Positions 48,682 through 58,298 are shown, numbered from the stretch's first letter. The stretch is 64,000 nt of DNA from an uncultured Clostridia bacterium (GCA_944376905.1 CALWEA010000004.1:1-64000), one strand, 5' to 3'. The notes: a model not told the origin generated them from the letters alone. Numbers and translations are program-made.

Positions 48682-50499
48682 TTATTCAACAACAACCTCA
48701 GGGTCTCCATCATTTTTTTCGTCTTTATCTTTTTTATTGTTTTCTGCTTGCGCTTGTGCTGAAGCTTGTTGATACAATTTAGTCATCACTTCACTTGAAG
48801 CAGATGAAAGTTCTTCAATTGCACTTCGAATTTTTTCCACATCATCAGTTTCAAATTGAGGTTTTGCTTTTGCAAGTGCATCTTCCAATTTTTTCTTATC
48901 TTCTTCAGTAATTTTATCTGCACTTTCTTTTATAACTTTTTCAATTGAGTAAACAAGATTGTCGGCTTGATTTTTAACTTCAACTAATTCTTTACGTTTT
49001 TTATCTTCTTCTGCATGTGCTTCGGCATCTTTAATAGCTCTTTCAATTTCGTCATCTTTAAGATTTGAAGACGCTGTTATAGTTATACTTTGTTCTTTAC
49101 CAGTTCCAAGGTCTTTTGCTGAAACGTGAACAATTCCATTTGCATCAATATCAAATGTAACTTCAATTTGAGGAATTCCACGAGGTGCTGGAGGAATATC
49201 TCTAAGTTCAAACTTGCCAAGAGTTTTATTTTGGGCAGCAAACTCACGTTCACCTTGAAGAACATGTATATCAACACCTGGTTGATTATCAACAGCGGTT
49301 GAGAAAATTTGAGATTTTTTAGTTGGGATAGTTGTATTACGCTCAATCAATTTAGTGAAAACACCACCCAAAGTTTCAATACCTAAAGAAAGAGGAGTTA
49401 CATCTAGCAATAAAACATCTTTAACTTCTCCACCCAAAACACCAGCTTGAATTGCTGCTCCAATAGCAACACATTCATCAGGATTTATACCTTTATATGG
49501 TTCTTTGCCAGTGAAATCTTGAACTGCTTTAACAACGGCAGGAATTCTAGTTGAACCACCTACAAGAACAACTTTACTAATATCATTTATAGTAAGATTA
49601 GCATCTTTTAGTGCGTTCTTAGTACAAGTTATAGTTTCAGCAACCAAAGATTCTGTTATACTATCGAATTTAGCACGAGTTAACTCAAAATTTAAATGTT
49701 TTGGACCATTTGCATCAGCAGTAATAAATGGTATGTTAATATCAGTTTTTAAACCAGCAGAAAGTTCAATCTTTGCTTTTTCTGCTTCTTCTTTTAGTCT
49801 TTGCATTGCAAGTTTATCTTTAGAAAGGTCAATTCCCTCTGCTTTTTTGAAATCTTCAACCAACAAATTTATTATAGCATTATCAAAATCATCACCACCC
49901 AATCGAGTGTTACCATTAGTTGCCAAAACTTCAAAAACTCCGTCACCAATTTCCAAAATAGAAACATCAAACGTTCCACCACCAAGGTCATAAACCAATA
50001 TTTTTTGATTTTTGTTTTCACCTTTATCAAGTCCATAAGCAAGAGCAGCCGCAGTTGGTTCATTAATAATTCTTAAAACTTCCAAACCAGCAATTTTACC
50101 AGCATCTTTTGTTGCCTGTCTTTGACTATCGTTAAAATAAGCAGGAACAGTTATGACAGCCTGTGTAACTTTACCTCCTAAATAACTTTCCGCATCTGCT
50201 TTTAATTTTGACAATATCATAGCAGAAATTTCTTGAGGTGAATAATCTTTGCCACCTATTTTAACTTTGTAGTTTGTCCCCATTTCTCTTTTTATAGAAG
50301 AAACAGTGTTTTCATGATTTGCAATCGCTTGACGCTTTGCAACTTTACCAACTAATCTTTCACCATCTTTAGTAAACGCAACAACACTAGGAGTTGTTCT
50401 ATCTCCTTCTGCATTTGCAATAACAGTTGGTTTTCCCCCTTCCATAACAGCAACACAAGAATTTGTTGTTCCTAAATCAATACCTATAATTTTTGACAT
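48682..50499 (-). CDS. dnaK: Chaperone DnaK (Hsp70)
   Basis: ATP-driven chaperone of 605 residues, typical for Gram-positives. The ATPase domain shows [18 protein letters not shown] at the N-terminus, [19 protein letters not shown] and [10 protein letters not shown] (about 330). The substrate domain has [14 protein letters not shown] and [14 protein letters not shown], followed by the helical lid and a charged, Gln/Ala tail. AAGGAG precedes the ATG. Third gene of the hrcA-grpE-dnaK-dnaJ operon. Between it and grpE (50500-50634) the 20-bp word TTATAATTTTTTACATATTA is repeated in tandem. Confidence 0.98.
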   Translation of the reverse strand: MSKIIGIDLGTTNSCVAVMEGGKPTVIANAEGDRTTPSVVAFTKDGERLVGKVAKRQAIANHENTVSSIKREMGTNYKVKIGGKDYSPQEISAMILSKLKADAESYLGGKVTQAVITVPAYFNDSQRQATKDAGKIAGLEVLRIINEPTAAALAYGLDKGENKNQKILVYDLGGGTFDVSILEIGDGVFEVLATNGNTRLGGDDFDNAIINLLVEDFKKAEGIDLSKDKLAMQRLKEEAEKAKIELSAGLKTDINIPFITADANGPKHLNFELTRAKFDSITESLVAETITCTKNALKDANLTINDISKVVLVGGSTRIPAVVKAVQDFTGKEPYKGINPDECVAIGAAIQAGVLGGEVKDVLLLDVTPLSLGIETLGGVFTKLIERNTTIPTKKSQIFSTAVDNQPGVDIHVLQGEREFAAQNKTLGKFELRDIPPAPRGIPQIEVTFDIDANGIVHVSAKDLGTGKEQSITITASSNLKDDEIERAIKDAEAHAEEDKKRKELVEVKNQADNLVYSIEKVIKESADKITEEDKKKLEDALAKAKPQFETDDVEKIRSAIEELSSASSEVMTKLYQQASAQAQAENNKKDKDEKNDGDPEVVVE

Positions 50500-50634
50500 T
50501 TTTTTATTCTCCTTTTTATTTAAAATATTTTTAAATTTTTTTATTTATTATAATTTTTTACATATTATAATTTTTTACATATTATAATTGTTATTAATTA
50601 ATTGCTTAATTTTAATTTTTTTAATTTTATAACA

Positions 50635-51390
50635 TTATTCATTTTCTAGTTTATTAACAATAACCTGTGAATACCTAATTATTTTATCTCCCAATTTATA
50701 ACCTGCTTGGTATTCTTCTTTTATAACATCATTGGCCAAACTTTTATCATTAGCAGTTGCTAAGGCATTATGAAGATGTGGATTAAAAATTTCTCCAATA
50801 GCAGAAATTTTTTCAACTCCCATACTTTTTAACGCCCCTAAAATTTGATTTTCAACCAAAATAAAACCTTGCAATAAATTTTCGTCGTTAATCATTTTTT
50901 TTGCACCAGCAAAACTATCCAAAACTGGAATAATTTTTTTAATAGTTTCAATTTGACCATCTAATCTTGCATCTGCAATTTGTTGAAATGTTTTTTTTCT
51001 GTAATTATCAAAGTCTGCTTGAATTTGTTGAGCGGTTAAAATATACTCTTTAACTTTTTTTTCAAGTTCTTCATAATAAGAATCACATGTTTCATTAGCA
51101 CATTCCGAACACTCATTAAAAGCATTATTTTTATTTGAATTAGTCTTTTTTTCACAACATTTATTTTTTAACATTTCACTATTACAATTTTGTTGGGTGT
51201 GAGAATGATGGTGAGAATGATGCTCGCATTGACAATGATGTTTATGTTTTAAACCATCAAAAGATTTACTTTTTAAATGATTATCTTTTTCAGCATTATT
51301 GTCGATATGAACACTATCTTTTACATTTTCATCATTTTCAAAATTTGCATTATTGAAAATGTTATTATCATTGTTGTTGTTTTGTTCCAT
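50635..51390 (-). CDS. grpE: GrpE with His/Cys-rich N-terminal extension
   Basis: Nucleotide exchange factor of DnaK, 251 residues. The GrpE body starts at about residue 104 (the long helix EELEKKVKEYILTAQQIQADFDNYRKKT) and ends in the beta domain (FNPHLHNALAT ... YKLGDKIIRYSQVIVNK). In front lies an unusual tail: residues 49-102 contain nine His and eight Cys (HKHHCQCEHH, HHHSH, KCCEKK, CSEC, C). This could bind metal or sense thiol stress. Typical GrpE tails are acidic and lack this. AAGGAG precedes the ATG; gaps to its operon neighbours are about 140 bp. Confidence 0.95.
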   Translation of the reverse strand: MEQNNNNDNNIFNNANFENDENVKDSVHIDNNAEKDNHLKSKSFDGLKHKHHCQCEHHSHHHSHTQQNCNSEMLKNKCCEKKTNSNKNNAFNECSECANETCDSYYEELEKKVKEYILTAQQIQADFDNYRKKTFQQIADARLDGQIETIKKIIPVLDSFAGAKKMINDENLLQGFILVENQILGALKSMGVEKISAIGEIFNPHLHNALATANDKSLANDVIKEEYQAGYKLGDKIIRYSQVIVNKLENE

Positions 51391-51529
51391 ATCTTTCTCC
51401 TTTAAGAATATGTTAGAGTCTTAGAATATTGTTTGATTAATTGATTTTAATTATTATAAAAAGAAAAATATCAAAGGTTTTATAAAAGCTTAATTAATTT
51501 AAATTAATTTAAAAATTAAATTTTATTAT

Positions 51530-52573
51530 CTAAGTTTTTTTATTATCATTATCGTCTTTATCATCTTTCGAAAGTTCATTCATAACAACCTTTAAAGCAG
51601 AAGCAATATTTGCGTAATTCATTCGTTGAGGTCCTATAACACCCAAAGTTGCAACTGCCTTCCCATTAACACACAATGGTGCTTTTATTAATGCACAACC
51701 AGAAAATTGTTCTTCTTCAACCAAAGTAATGGAAAGGTCATCTTGATTCTCATCTAGTGTCAATGCCTTTTCAAGTTCACTTTCATTATCTAAAAGTTTT
51801 AAAACCTTTTTAGTTTGTTCGGCGGTTTCAGGAGTTTGACTTAACAAGTCAACACTACCTTCTGTTCTTATGTCAAATTTTTTACTCTGCAAAACTTGAC
51901 GCATACCCTCAATTATAGTATCTATAACACACTTAAAGTTTTCAATCTCAAACAACATCTCTTTTTCTGTATTGTCTATAGTTTCAATCATCTCACCGAT
52001 AGTTTTTCCCGCATAATTTTTTGTTAAAAAACTAGAAGCGTCTTCACAAGATTTCAAAGAAGCATTAACATCAATAGGATTGGTTATATATCCACTTGAA
52101 GTTTGAATTAAAGTTAAAGCCTTGCCATCAACAAGCGGAAAAATCTTAACACTTTCAATAGTTAGATTGTTATAACCATTCATATAAATAACGGTTGGAT
52201 AATTAACAGCATGACTAACAAGTTTTGCGAGCGCAGAAACAATTTCTGAAAGAGATTTCGTTCTTTCATCAAGTAAGTTTTTAACTTCGACCAAAGCATT
52301 TTCATTTAAATTAAGATTTGCATTAGCGAGCATATGATTAACATAATAACGATAGCCCAAAGTTGTTGGAACGCGTCCACCAGAAGTATGAAGTTGTTTG
52401 AGATAACCCATTGCCTCAAGAGCATTTAACTCATTTCTAAGAGTTGCGGTACTTATATCTTTGATGTGTTTTTTCTTAACTTGACCGCTCGTTATAGGAG
52501 ACGCATCATTAATATAATCTTCAATAGCATGAGTTAAAACAATATGCTTTCTCTCTCCTAGTTGACCGTCCAT
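51530..52573 (-). CDS. hrcA: Heat-inducible transcription repressor HrcA
   Basis: Repressor of class I heat-shock genes through the CIRCE operator. 347 residues: N-terminal winged helix (about 5-75, ERKHIVLTHAIEDYINDASPITS, then STATLRNELNALEAMGYLKQLHTSGGRVPT), a GAF-like centre and the C-terminal GVIGPQRMNYANIASAL motif. AAGGAGG stands 4-5 nt before the ATG. First gene of the operon it controls; the operator is seen just upstream. Confidence 0.97.
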   Translation of the reverse strand: MDGQLGERKHIVLTHAIEDYINDASPITSGQVKKKHIKDISTATLRNELNALEAMGYLKQLHTSGGRVPTTLGYRYYVNHMLANANLNLNENALVEVKNLLDERTKSLSEIVSALAKLVSHAVNYPTVIYMNGYNNLTIESVKIFPLVDGKALTLIQTSSGYITNPIDVNASLKSCEDASSFLTKNYAGKTIGEMIETIDNTEKEMLFEIENFKCVIDTIIEGMRQVLQSKKFDIRTEGSVDLLSQTPETAEQTKKVLKLLDNESELEKALTLDENQDDLSITLVEEEQFSGCALIKAPLCVNGKAVATLGVIGPQRMNYANIASALKVVMNELSKDDKDDNDNKKT

Positions 52574-52612
52574 ACATCCTCCTTTTATTTATCAAATCAA
52601 AACCAAACATTG

Positions 52613-52639
52613 CTAGCACTCTCTTAATAACATTGCTAA
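52613..52639 (-). promoter_or_regulatory. CIRCE operator (HrcA binding site)
   Basis: CTAGCACTC - 9 bp - CATTGCTAA against the consensus TTAGCACTC-N9-GAGTGCTAA: one mismatch in the left arm and two in the right. Placed at the predicted transcription start of hrcA, the standard position. Confidence 0.88.
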
Positions 52640-52667
52640 CTATACACCTATTATATGCAGTTGTCAA
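52639..52667 (-). promoter_or_regulatory. hrcA operon promoter
   Basis: TTGACA (52662-52667), 17 bp, TATAGT (52639-52644), touching the CIRCE site. The remaining gap to rplS (52668-52976) is A/T-only with no gene. Confidence 0.88.
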
Positions 52668-52978
52668 GTATTTATGACAATTTTTTTTTAAAATTTATAA
52701 AAATTTTTTAACAATAAAAATTAATAATAAAAAATTTTTTTCAATCTAAAAAATAATCATTATTTAATCATAATAATTTAATTAAAAAAATAATCATTAT
52801 TCAAATATTATAATTTAATTAAAAAATACATTTTATAAAAACAATAAGAAAAATATAAATATACATTTAAAAAAATAAACAATTTGTAAATAAATTAATT
52901 AGTAACTTAAAAAAATATAATTAATAAATAAAAATAGTAGATATAACAAATTTGTAAATAAAAAAATAAATTAAAAAA

Positions 52979-53004
52979 CAACTGTACATATAACATACAG
53001 TTGT
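52979..53004 (-). terminator. rplS terminator
   Basis: ACAACTGTA / TACAGTTGT stem and TTTTTT on the minus strand. Confidence 0.88.
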
Positions 53005-53026
53005 CAATATAAATTTTAATCTAAAA

Positions 53027-53368
53027 TTATTTTCTTTCTTTAATTTTTGCCGCTTTACCTGTAAGGTCTCGAACATAATAAAGTTTTGCTCTGCGAGGTT
53101 TACCTTTACGAACAACTTCAACATGGTCGATAAGCGGAGAGTGAACAGGGAAAGTTCTTTCGATACCAACACCATAAGATATACGTCTAACAGTGAATGT
53201 TTCGCGAACACTTCCATTTTTTCTTGAAATAACGACGCCTTCATACGCTTGAAGTCTTTCTTTATCCCCTTCTTTAATTTTAAAGAAGACTTTAACAGTG
53301 TCACCAATGTTAAAAACGGGAACATCTTTACGTTCGTTTTCTTTTTCGATAATGTTAACAATATTCAC
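53027..53368 (-). CDS. rplS: 50S ribosomal protein L19
   Basis: 113 residues, normal length, with the L19 core [32 protein letters not shown], the [25 protein letters not shown] segment, and [27 protein letters not shown] at the C-terminus. The start is GTG at 53368 with AGGAGG 9 nt upstream. Monocistronic, with its own promoter, leader and terminator. Confidence 0.97.
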   Translation of the reverse strand: MNIVNIIEKENERKDVPVFNIGDTVKVFFKIKEGDKERLQAYEGVVISRKNGSVRETFTVRRISYGVGIERTFPVHSPLIDHVEVVRKGKPRRAKLYYVRDLTGKAAKIKERK

Positions 53369-53430
53369 GACTTATTCCTCCTAACAAGGTGTTCATACCA
53401 AGAAAAAAGTAGCGGACCACCCGAAGTCAA
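53369..53430 (-). promoter_or_regulatory. Structured rplS leader, possible L19 autoregulatory element
   Basis: The ~60-nt leader is GC-richer than the flanks and can form small stems (CGGGTGGTCCG and GGTATGAACACC) just before AGGAGG. L19 leaders that bind the protein are known in Bacillota; the match here is by position and composition only. Confidence 0.4.
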
Positions 53431-53435
53431 TGACA

Positions 53436-53464
53436 ACTATACCATAAAAGAAAAAATTTATCAA
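53436..53464 (-). promoter_or_regulatory. rplS promoter
   Basis: TTGATA (53459-53464), 17 bp, TATAGT (53436-53441). The remaining 53465-53785 is A/T sequence without a gene. Confidence 0.8.
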
Positions 53465-53785
53465 GTGTTTTTTTTAAAAATAATCAATGAATAATAAAAA
53501 GCGAAACAAATGAAATAACATTTAAAAATTTTTAATTAATTTTTAAAGATAAAAGAAAATCAATTAATAAATTTGATGTTTTAAAAAAATTAAAATAATA
53601 TATAGGAAATAATAATTTTTATATTTTAATATTTTTGATATTAATATTAATTCATAATAATATTACTAAATTGTAATAAATATAACATATATTTTTTAAT
53701 AAAAAAATTTATTCTCAAATATTTTGTTAATTTTTAAAAATTAAATAACTTTGGCATTAAGAAAAAATATTTTTTCACTCATTCC

Positions 53786-55579
53786 CTACGCTAGATTAAG
53801 GACAAAAGCGGGACGCAAGGCGAGGAAGTTAGGGACACTGACGTTAGTCACATAGCCAGACGGATCGACGTACATCGCATTGCGCTTGTAGGTGACACTA
53901 CCCGAACGCAACCATAAATGACACGCACTATAACTGTCAGGACTATTTTGCGTTCCTCCTGATGAGTATGCAGTTTCTTTTGCAACTAGATTAGATTGAT
54001 CTGAACCAGTGCTCGCTGGTGTAAAATATGTTCCTAAACTATATGAATCTGTCGCATTTTCTACCCAACCACCACTATAATTTCTCGTTGAACCCAATAA
54101 AAACATGTTATATTTTATATCGTTATAATCTGTTGAGTTGAGTTTACTATTATAACTTGTTATTGGCATTGTTTTTGGTATTATTTTTGTTTTTTGATTG
54201 CCTGTAAACATTGTGTTATATAAACTATTCGCATTTGTATTTAAAACTTTGTTTATATCTGATTGTGAAAAATGGTTATAATAAGGCTCTACGTCATATC
54301 CGCTTGCTTTATATTGTGAGCGTAGTAAACCATATTCACTTAAAACTAAAACTTCACTCGCTGTTTGCCATGCTCCACTTGTTGTTTTTCTATATTTGAA
54401 TGTGTTTGTTGCTTCATCATACAACCACAATCCATTTGTTTTATTCACAGTTGTGAATAAAACATGTTGTCCTCCGCTATAAACTCCGTCTGTTACTCCT
54501 ATTACTATCCAACGTACTGGCTCAACTAAATAATACTTACTTCCTTTTAATGCATATTTTTTACTACCGTCATTGTTATCAACATAATATGTCCCTTGTT
54601 GTGTTGCACTTATTTCAGTTTTTTTTCCTGCATAACTTTGTGGATATTCTCCCATTTCTATATAATGAACATAGTAGTTTGATTCATCCCTATTATCATA
54701 AACTGGACCTGTTTTGCTTGCGTATTCATAAACAAAATAAAGTTGAACATTTAAATTGATGGTTTTTTGTATTTCATTATTTGAAATTGCAATTGCCGTT
54801 ATAGTTCCAGCAATTCCTCGTTGAGTGAAATTTTCGCTTTCTCCACCATCAGTACGATTAAAATTTAATTCATAATCCGTATTAAGATTAAGAATTTTTT
54901 GACTATCATCATCGTATTTTCCAATAATGTTTAATCCATTTATTTTACTAATAACATCGTTATAACTACTTCCTTCGAATACGTTCAAAGCAGGAACTTC
55001 AAAAATTAATTCAGTTAAAAGTGGCTCATATTCTTGAAAATTTAAATTTATTTTAATCATACCCAAAGAACTGCTTGCTGGTTGTCCACTTGTTGAGTCT
55101 AATCCCGTTGAAATTGTTAATATTTTAGTTTCATTACTAACAATTTTTTTGCTATCCGCTGTTGAACTTCCACAATCTATTATGCATTGCAAATCTTTAT
55201 TACCGCTGGTTTCATTTTCAAGAGATGTTATTCTAAAATAAACATCACCATTAACCCCTATTGGCGTTAATGTTTGTGAGTTTATATGTATTGTGTCATT
55301 AGACATACTTTGAATATACATTCCATTTGAAACAGGGTTTAAACTATTAAATATTTCAACATATTCATTCTCTTCAATTGTTTGGTCAACTGTTCCGCCG
55401 TTTGCTCCGTCTATTCCCATTTCAACTTTAACTAAATATTCCGGTTGATATGATATACCAACATTTATTTGTGAATTCTTTAATGTGGTTAAAGCATAAA
55501 CTCCCATAAAACCCATTAAGCAAATTGTTAAAATTAAAGTTGTTGTTAAAAATATTATTTTTTTCTTTGATTTTGTCAT
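53786..55579 (-). CDS. Cassette surface protein D with anomalous, likely hypervariable C-terminus
   Basis: 597 residues from the ATG at 55579, fixed by AAGGAG; the longer frame upstream lacks a ribosome site. It has the shared membrane segment and module (about 1-190), an Ig-like linker (about 190-280), and a DUF6273-type domain: EYPQS, PVRWIVIGV, HVLFTTV, YNMFLLGS, DSYSLGTYF, then HLWLRSGS ... ALRPAFVLNLA at the end. That final segment (about 53789-53930) is about 52% G+C and only about 16% A on the coding strand, whereas the rest of the gene is A/T-rich like its neighbours. This is expected for a variable repeat of a diversity-generating retroelement. The element copy at 55824 lies upstream, but the consensus promoter of the other cassettes is missing. 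Confidence 0.85.
   Translation of the reverse strand: MTKSKKKIIFLTTTLILTICLMGFMGVYALTTLKNSQINVGISYQPEYLVKVEMGIDGANGGTVDQTIEENEYVEIFNSLNPVSNGMYIQSMSNDTIHINSQTLTPIGVNGDVYFRITSLENETSGNKDLQCIIDCGSSTADSKKIVSNETKILTISTGLDSTSGQPASSSLGMIKINLNFQEYEPLLTELIFEVPALNVFEGSSYNDVISKINGLNIIGKYDDDSQKILNLNTDYELNFNRTDGGESENFTQRGIAGTITAIAISNNEIQKTINLNVQLYFVYEYASKTGPVYDNRDESNYYVHYIEMGEYPQSYAGKKTEISATQQGTYYVDNNDGSKKYALKGSKYYLVEPVRWIVIGVTDGVYSGGQHVLFTTVNKTNGLWLYDEATNTFKYRKTTSGAWQTASEVLVLSEYGLLRSQYKASGYDVEPYYNHFSQSDINKVLNTNANSLYNTMFTGNQKTKIIPKTMPITSYNSKLNSTDYNDIKYNMFLLGSTRNYSGGWVENATDSYSLGTYFTPASTGSDQSNLVAKETAYSSGGTQNSPDSYSACHLWLRSGSVTYKRNAMYVDPSGYVTNVSVPNFLALRPAFVLNLA
53789..53930 (-). other. Candidate DGR variable repeat (adenine-poor 3' end)
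   Basis: Hand count of 141 coding nt: 73 G+C and 23 A. A run of about 31 nt near the end has no A on the coding strand and encodes the conserved FLALRPAFVL. Conserved residues use A-free codons (CTC, GCC, CGT, CCC, GTC) that are rare elsewhere in this window. No template copy or reverse transcriptase is in the window. Confidence 0.6.
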
Positions 55580-55823
55580 AATATAACTCCTTTTAATATT
55601 TATCATTTTGTTCAAATCAAAATTTTTAAACAAAATTTTAAATTATATCATTTATAAATAATACAAATTCATATATTATTTTTAATAACCATAATAAAAT
55701 AACAATTGATAAATTTCTATTTTTTATGCTTAAAGTTTCTAATTTGTATTTTTTAAAAATTTATAATTTCTAATAACAAACCCTTTATTTATAAGACTTT
55801 TTTTAAATTTTAATACTCCTTTT
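55580..55823. other. Shortened cassette leader of gene D
   Basis: Shares the outer part of the cassette leader (AATTTGTATTTTTTAAAAAT, then TTTATAAGACTTTTTTTAAA) but lacks the segment with TTGACA-18-TATAAT. A TATAAT at 55642-55647 may replace it. No gene is seen. Confidence 0.6.
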
Positions 55824-56022
55824 AACTGCGTATTTAATGTATATATACGCAGTGATTTTCAATATATAGTGAAAAATTTTAGTAAATAAAAACATAAAAA
55901 GCATAAAACAAAATAAAAACATATAAAATTTTTAAAAAATATTTGATAATTATGTTTTATTATGCTAAAATATTATTGTTGAGATAAGAAAAAACTGCGT
56001 ATATATACATTATATACGCAGT
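55824..56022. repeat. 200-bp element with paired palindromes (copy 4)
   Basis: Palindromes at 55824-55853 and 55993-56022 with inverted ATGTA/TACAT cores. The interior differs from copy 2 at only a few positions. The right palindrome is followed by T on the minus strand and can terminate the phosphohexomutase transcript. Confidence 0.9.
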
Positions 56023-56074
56023 ATTTTTTTCGTAAAAACTATCAAATTTTTCTTACTTTATTTTTAATTGTTAG

Positions 56075-57496
56075 TTATTGTTTCAAGTTAACGTCTATAA
56101 ATTTTTCTAATTCTTTAACTATTTTGTTACACATTTTTTTTGTTGGGAACTCGGCAAATATTCTAACAACATTTTCATTCCCACTAAATCTAATAACTGC
56201 CCAGTAATTTTTTTCGAAATACATTTTTAAGCCATCATCATAAGATGTTTTTGTTATTTTAAGAGCAAGATTTGGTAATTTTTTATCTTTAAAAATCAAG
56301 TTGTTTATTTCTTCTTTTTTTTCTTCATTAATAGGGTAAGCATATTCAACAACCTCACTAGGATAATTTAACTCTTTTTTTAAATTATCAACTATTTCGC
56401 ACAACGAATTTGTTGTTTTCGATATAATATCCATAAATAAAACTGTTAGTAATAAACCGTCTTTTTGCATTATATGCTTTCTTAAAGACATTCCATTACT
56501 TTCTATTCCCAATATTGCATTATCATTTTTTAGCATTTCTTTCGCAATATTCTTAAAACCAACTTTTGCATTTATAACTTTTAAATTATTTTTATTTGCG
56601 TATATATCAATCAATTGACTTAATGCACAATTTTTAACTATATCTCCATCATAGCCACATTCAATTAAATATTTAATTAAAACAACAGACAAATAATTAC
56701 AATCAAAAGGTTCTCCTTTGCAAGAAATAGCGGTAAATCTATCACCATCTCCATCAAGTGCAACTCCTAAATCAAAATTATTTGACTGCATTATTTTAAT
56801 TTGGTCTTGAATATTTGTTACATAAGGTGCAGTTACTTTTTTTTCAAAATAAGGGTCTATCTCCTCTTTTACAATTTGAAAATTTTTTAATCCTATTTTT
56901 TTAACTATATACTTAAAGCAATCAACGCTACTGCCATGCATTGCATTAAATAATATTTTAGGTTGTCTTTTCTTTATTCTTTTTACATCAACTAAGGACA
57001 ATAAAGAATCACAATATTTTTCAATATTATCAGTTACTTTTATTAAACCTTTTTCTATCCCTATTTCATAATCTAACGATTTAACATCTTTAATTGAATT
57101 TGCAATTTTTTCAAAGTATTTATTAAAATCTTCAGGAGTTTCCCTTCCATACTTTAAAAAAATTTTTATTCCATTATAAAGATACGTATTATGACTTGCA
57201 GTTATGTGAATACCAAATTCTCGATTTTTAGTTTCATAAGCAATTAAAGGAGATGGTGTTGGATTTTCAAAAAATAAAGTTTTAATATTTTCAAAAGCAA
57301 AAACTTCTATAAGCCATTTAGCAAATTCTTTCCCCATAAATCTATTATCGTAGCCAACAGGAACAATAATATCGTTTAATTTTAACTCTTTTATTTTTTT
57401 GCATACAGCGTATGCTATTTTTTGAATTGATGTTTTTGTTAATGTGTCCGCCACTATTCCTCTAAAACCACTCGTTCCAAAATGTATTTTCTCCAT
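56075..57496 (-). CDS. Phosphohexomutase (phosphomannomutase/phosphoglucomutase family)
   Basis: Interconverts hexose 1- and 6-phosphates for envelope sugar synthesis; the exact sugar is not readable. 473 residues in four domains: FGTSGFRG at the N-terminus, the phosphoserine loop ITASHNTYLYNGIKI (usual TASHNP), the metal loop DGDGDR (about 249), the sugar-specificity loop ESNGMS (GEESGH/GEMSGH in standard enzymes) and the phosphate-binding RFSGNENVVRI (usual RxSGTEP). Three of four loops deviate from consensus. GAGAGGT precedes the ATG. It stands alone between a surface gene and an exported-protein gene. Confidence 0.9.
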   Translation of the reverse strand: MEKIHFGTSGFRGIVADTLTKTSIQKIAYAVCKKIKELKLNDIIVPVGYDNRFMGKEFAKWLIEVFAFENIKTLFFENPTPSPLIAYETKNREFGIHITASHNTYLYNGIKIFLKYGRETPEDFNKYFEKIANSIKDVKSLDYEIGIEKGLIKVTDNIEKYCDSLLSLVDVKRIKKRQPKILFNAMHGSSVDCFKYIVKKIGLKNFQIVKEEIDPYFEKKVTAPYVTNIQDQIKIMQSNNFDLGVALDGDGDRFTAISCKGEPFDCNYLSVVLIKYLIECGYDGDIVKNCALSQLIDIYANKNNLKVINAKVGFKNIAKEMLKNDNAILGIESNGMSLRKHIMQKDGLLLTVLFMDIISKTTNSLCEIVDNLKKELNYPSEVVEYAYPINEEKKEEINNLIFKDKKLPNLALKITKTSYDDGLKMYFEKNYWAVIRFSGNENVVRIFAEFPTKKMCNKIVKELEKFIDVNLKQ

Positions 57497-57640
57497 AATT
57501 TTTACCTCTCTATCCTTTTTGCAAATTAAATTGTAAATATAACATAATAATAAAATGTCGTATATAAATACTTAACAAACTCAAAATTAAAAAAAACATT
57601 TTAACTATAATTTTTAAAAAACAATAAAAATTTATAAGAA

Positions 57641-57673
57641 AAAACTTAACAAACGAAAATCGATTGCTAAGTT
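57641..57673 (-). terminator. Terminator of the exported-protein gene
   Basis: AAACTTAGCAA / TTGTTAAGTTT arms with T-rich tail on the minus strand. Confidence 0.7.
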
Positions 57674-57680
57674 TTCTCTG

Positions 57681-58298
57681 TTATGCATTTACATTTTCTA
57701 GAGTTACATTAATACTTTGTTCAATTTCAATATCACTATAAGTTTTTTCAAGTTGATATCTTATTTCTATAATAACTTTCGCATTTTCATCATTTTCTGA
57801 TGTTGCAATAGGAATATTTTGCGAAACTTGTTGAGTCGAAGACTCAATATCATGCTTAGCAATCTCTTCGTTAGTTATTGGATTTTTAAAAACAATTTGA
57901 GAAACAAATCTTCCATCTTGGTCAAAAGCAACACCTGAAACAGTTACTTTTGCTGGATAATCTGTATTTTTATTGCTAATAGCAAGTTTAATAACAGCAG
58001 ATGTAAAATTCTCTTCAGGGTTTTCACTCGTTACAAAAACTATATCTGGAATTTTCCAAGATTGTTCTGTTAACCCACTGGTTGTTGTTGATGTTGAAAA
58101 ATATTTTTGTGAATTACTTGCAGGAGCCCATTCCGCTTCCCCATTAATATCAATCTTTAAATTATCATCTTTAAAATTGAAAACAACATCACTTGTTACA
58201 GTTCTAAAAGGAGAGAGAACCGAATATATACCAAATCCTAATATTAAAATAACAATAACAATTGCTATAGTTGTAAAAACAACGCTTCTATTCTTCAT
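57681..58298 (-). CDS. Exported or membrane-anchored protein of unknown role
   Basis: 205 residues, not recognised. One N-terminal membrane segment (about 5-27, VVFTTIAIVIVILILGFGIYSVL), then a beta-rich outer domain, Ser/Thr/Glu-rich, no Cys. The ATG at 58298 is chosen because GAGGTG lies 5-6 nt before it; the upstream in-frame GTG at 58304 is part of that site. It follows the giant surface gene on the same strand (212 bp away), so the two may be expressed or act together. Confidence 0.75.
   Translation of the reverse strand: MKNRSVVFTTIAIVIVILILGFGIYSVLSPFRTVTSDVVFNFKDDNLKIDINGEAEWAPASNSQKYFSTSTTTSGLTEQSWKIPDIVFVTSENPEENFTSAVIKLAISNKNTDYPAKVTVSGVAFDQDGRFVSQIVFKNPITNEEIAKHDIESSTQQVSQNIPIATSENDENAKVIIEIRYQLEKTYSDIEIEQSINVTLENVNA

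Noticed and set aside
52921-53361. 146-codon minus-strand frame
   Set aside because: It overlaps rplS in another frame, is compositionally odd, and rplS is unambiguous.
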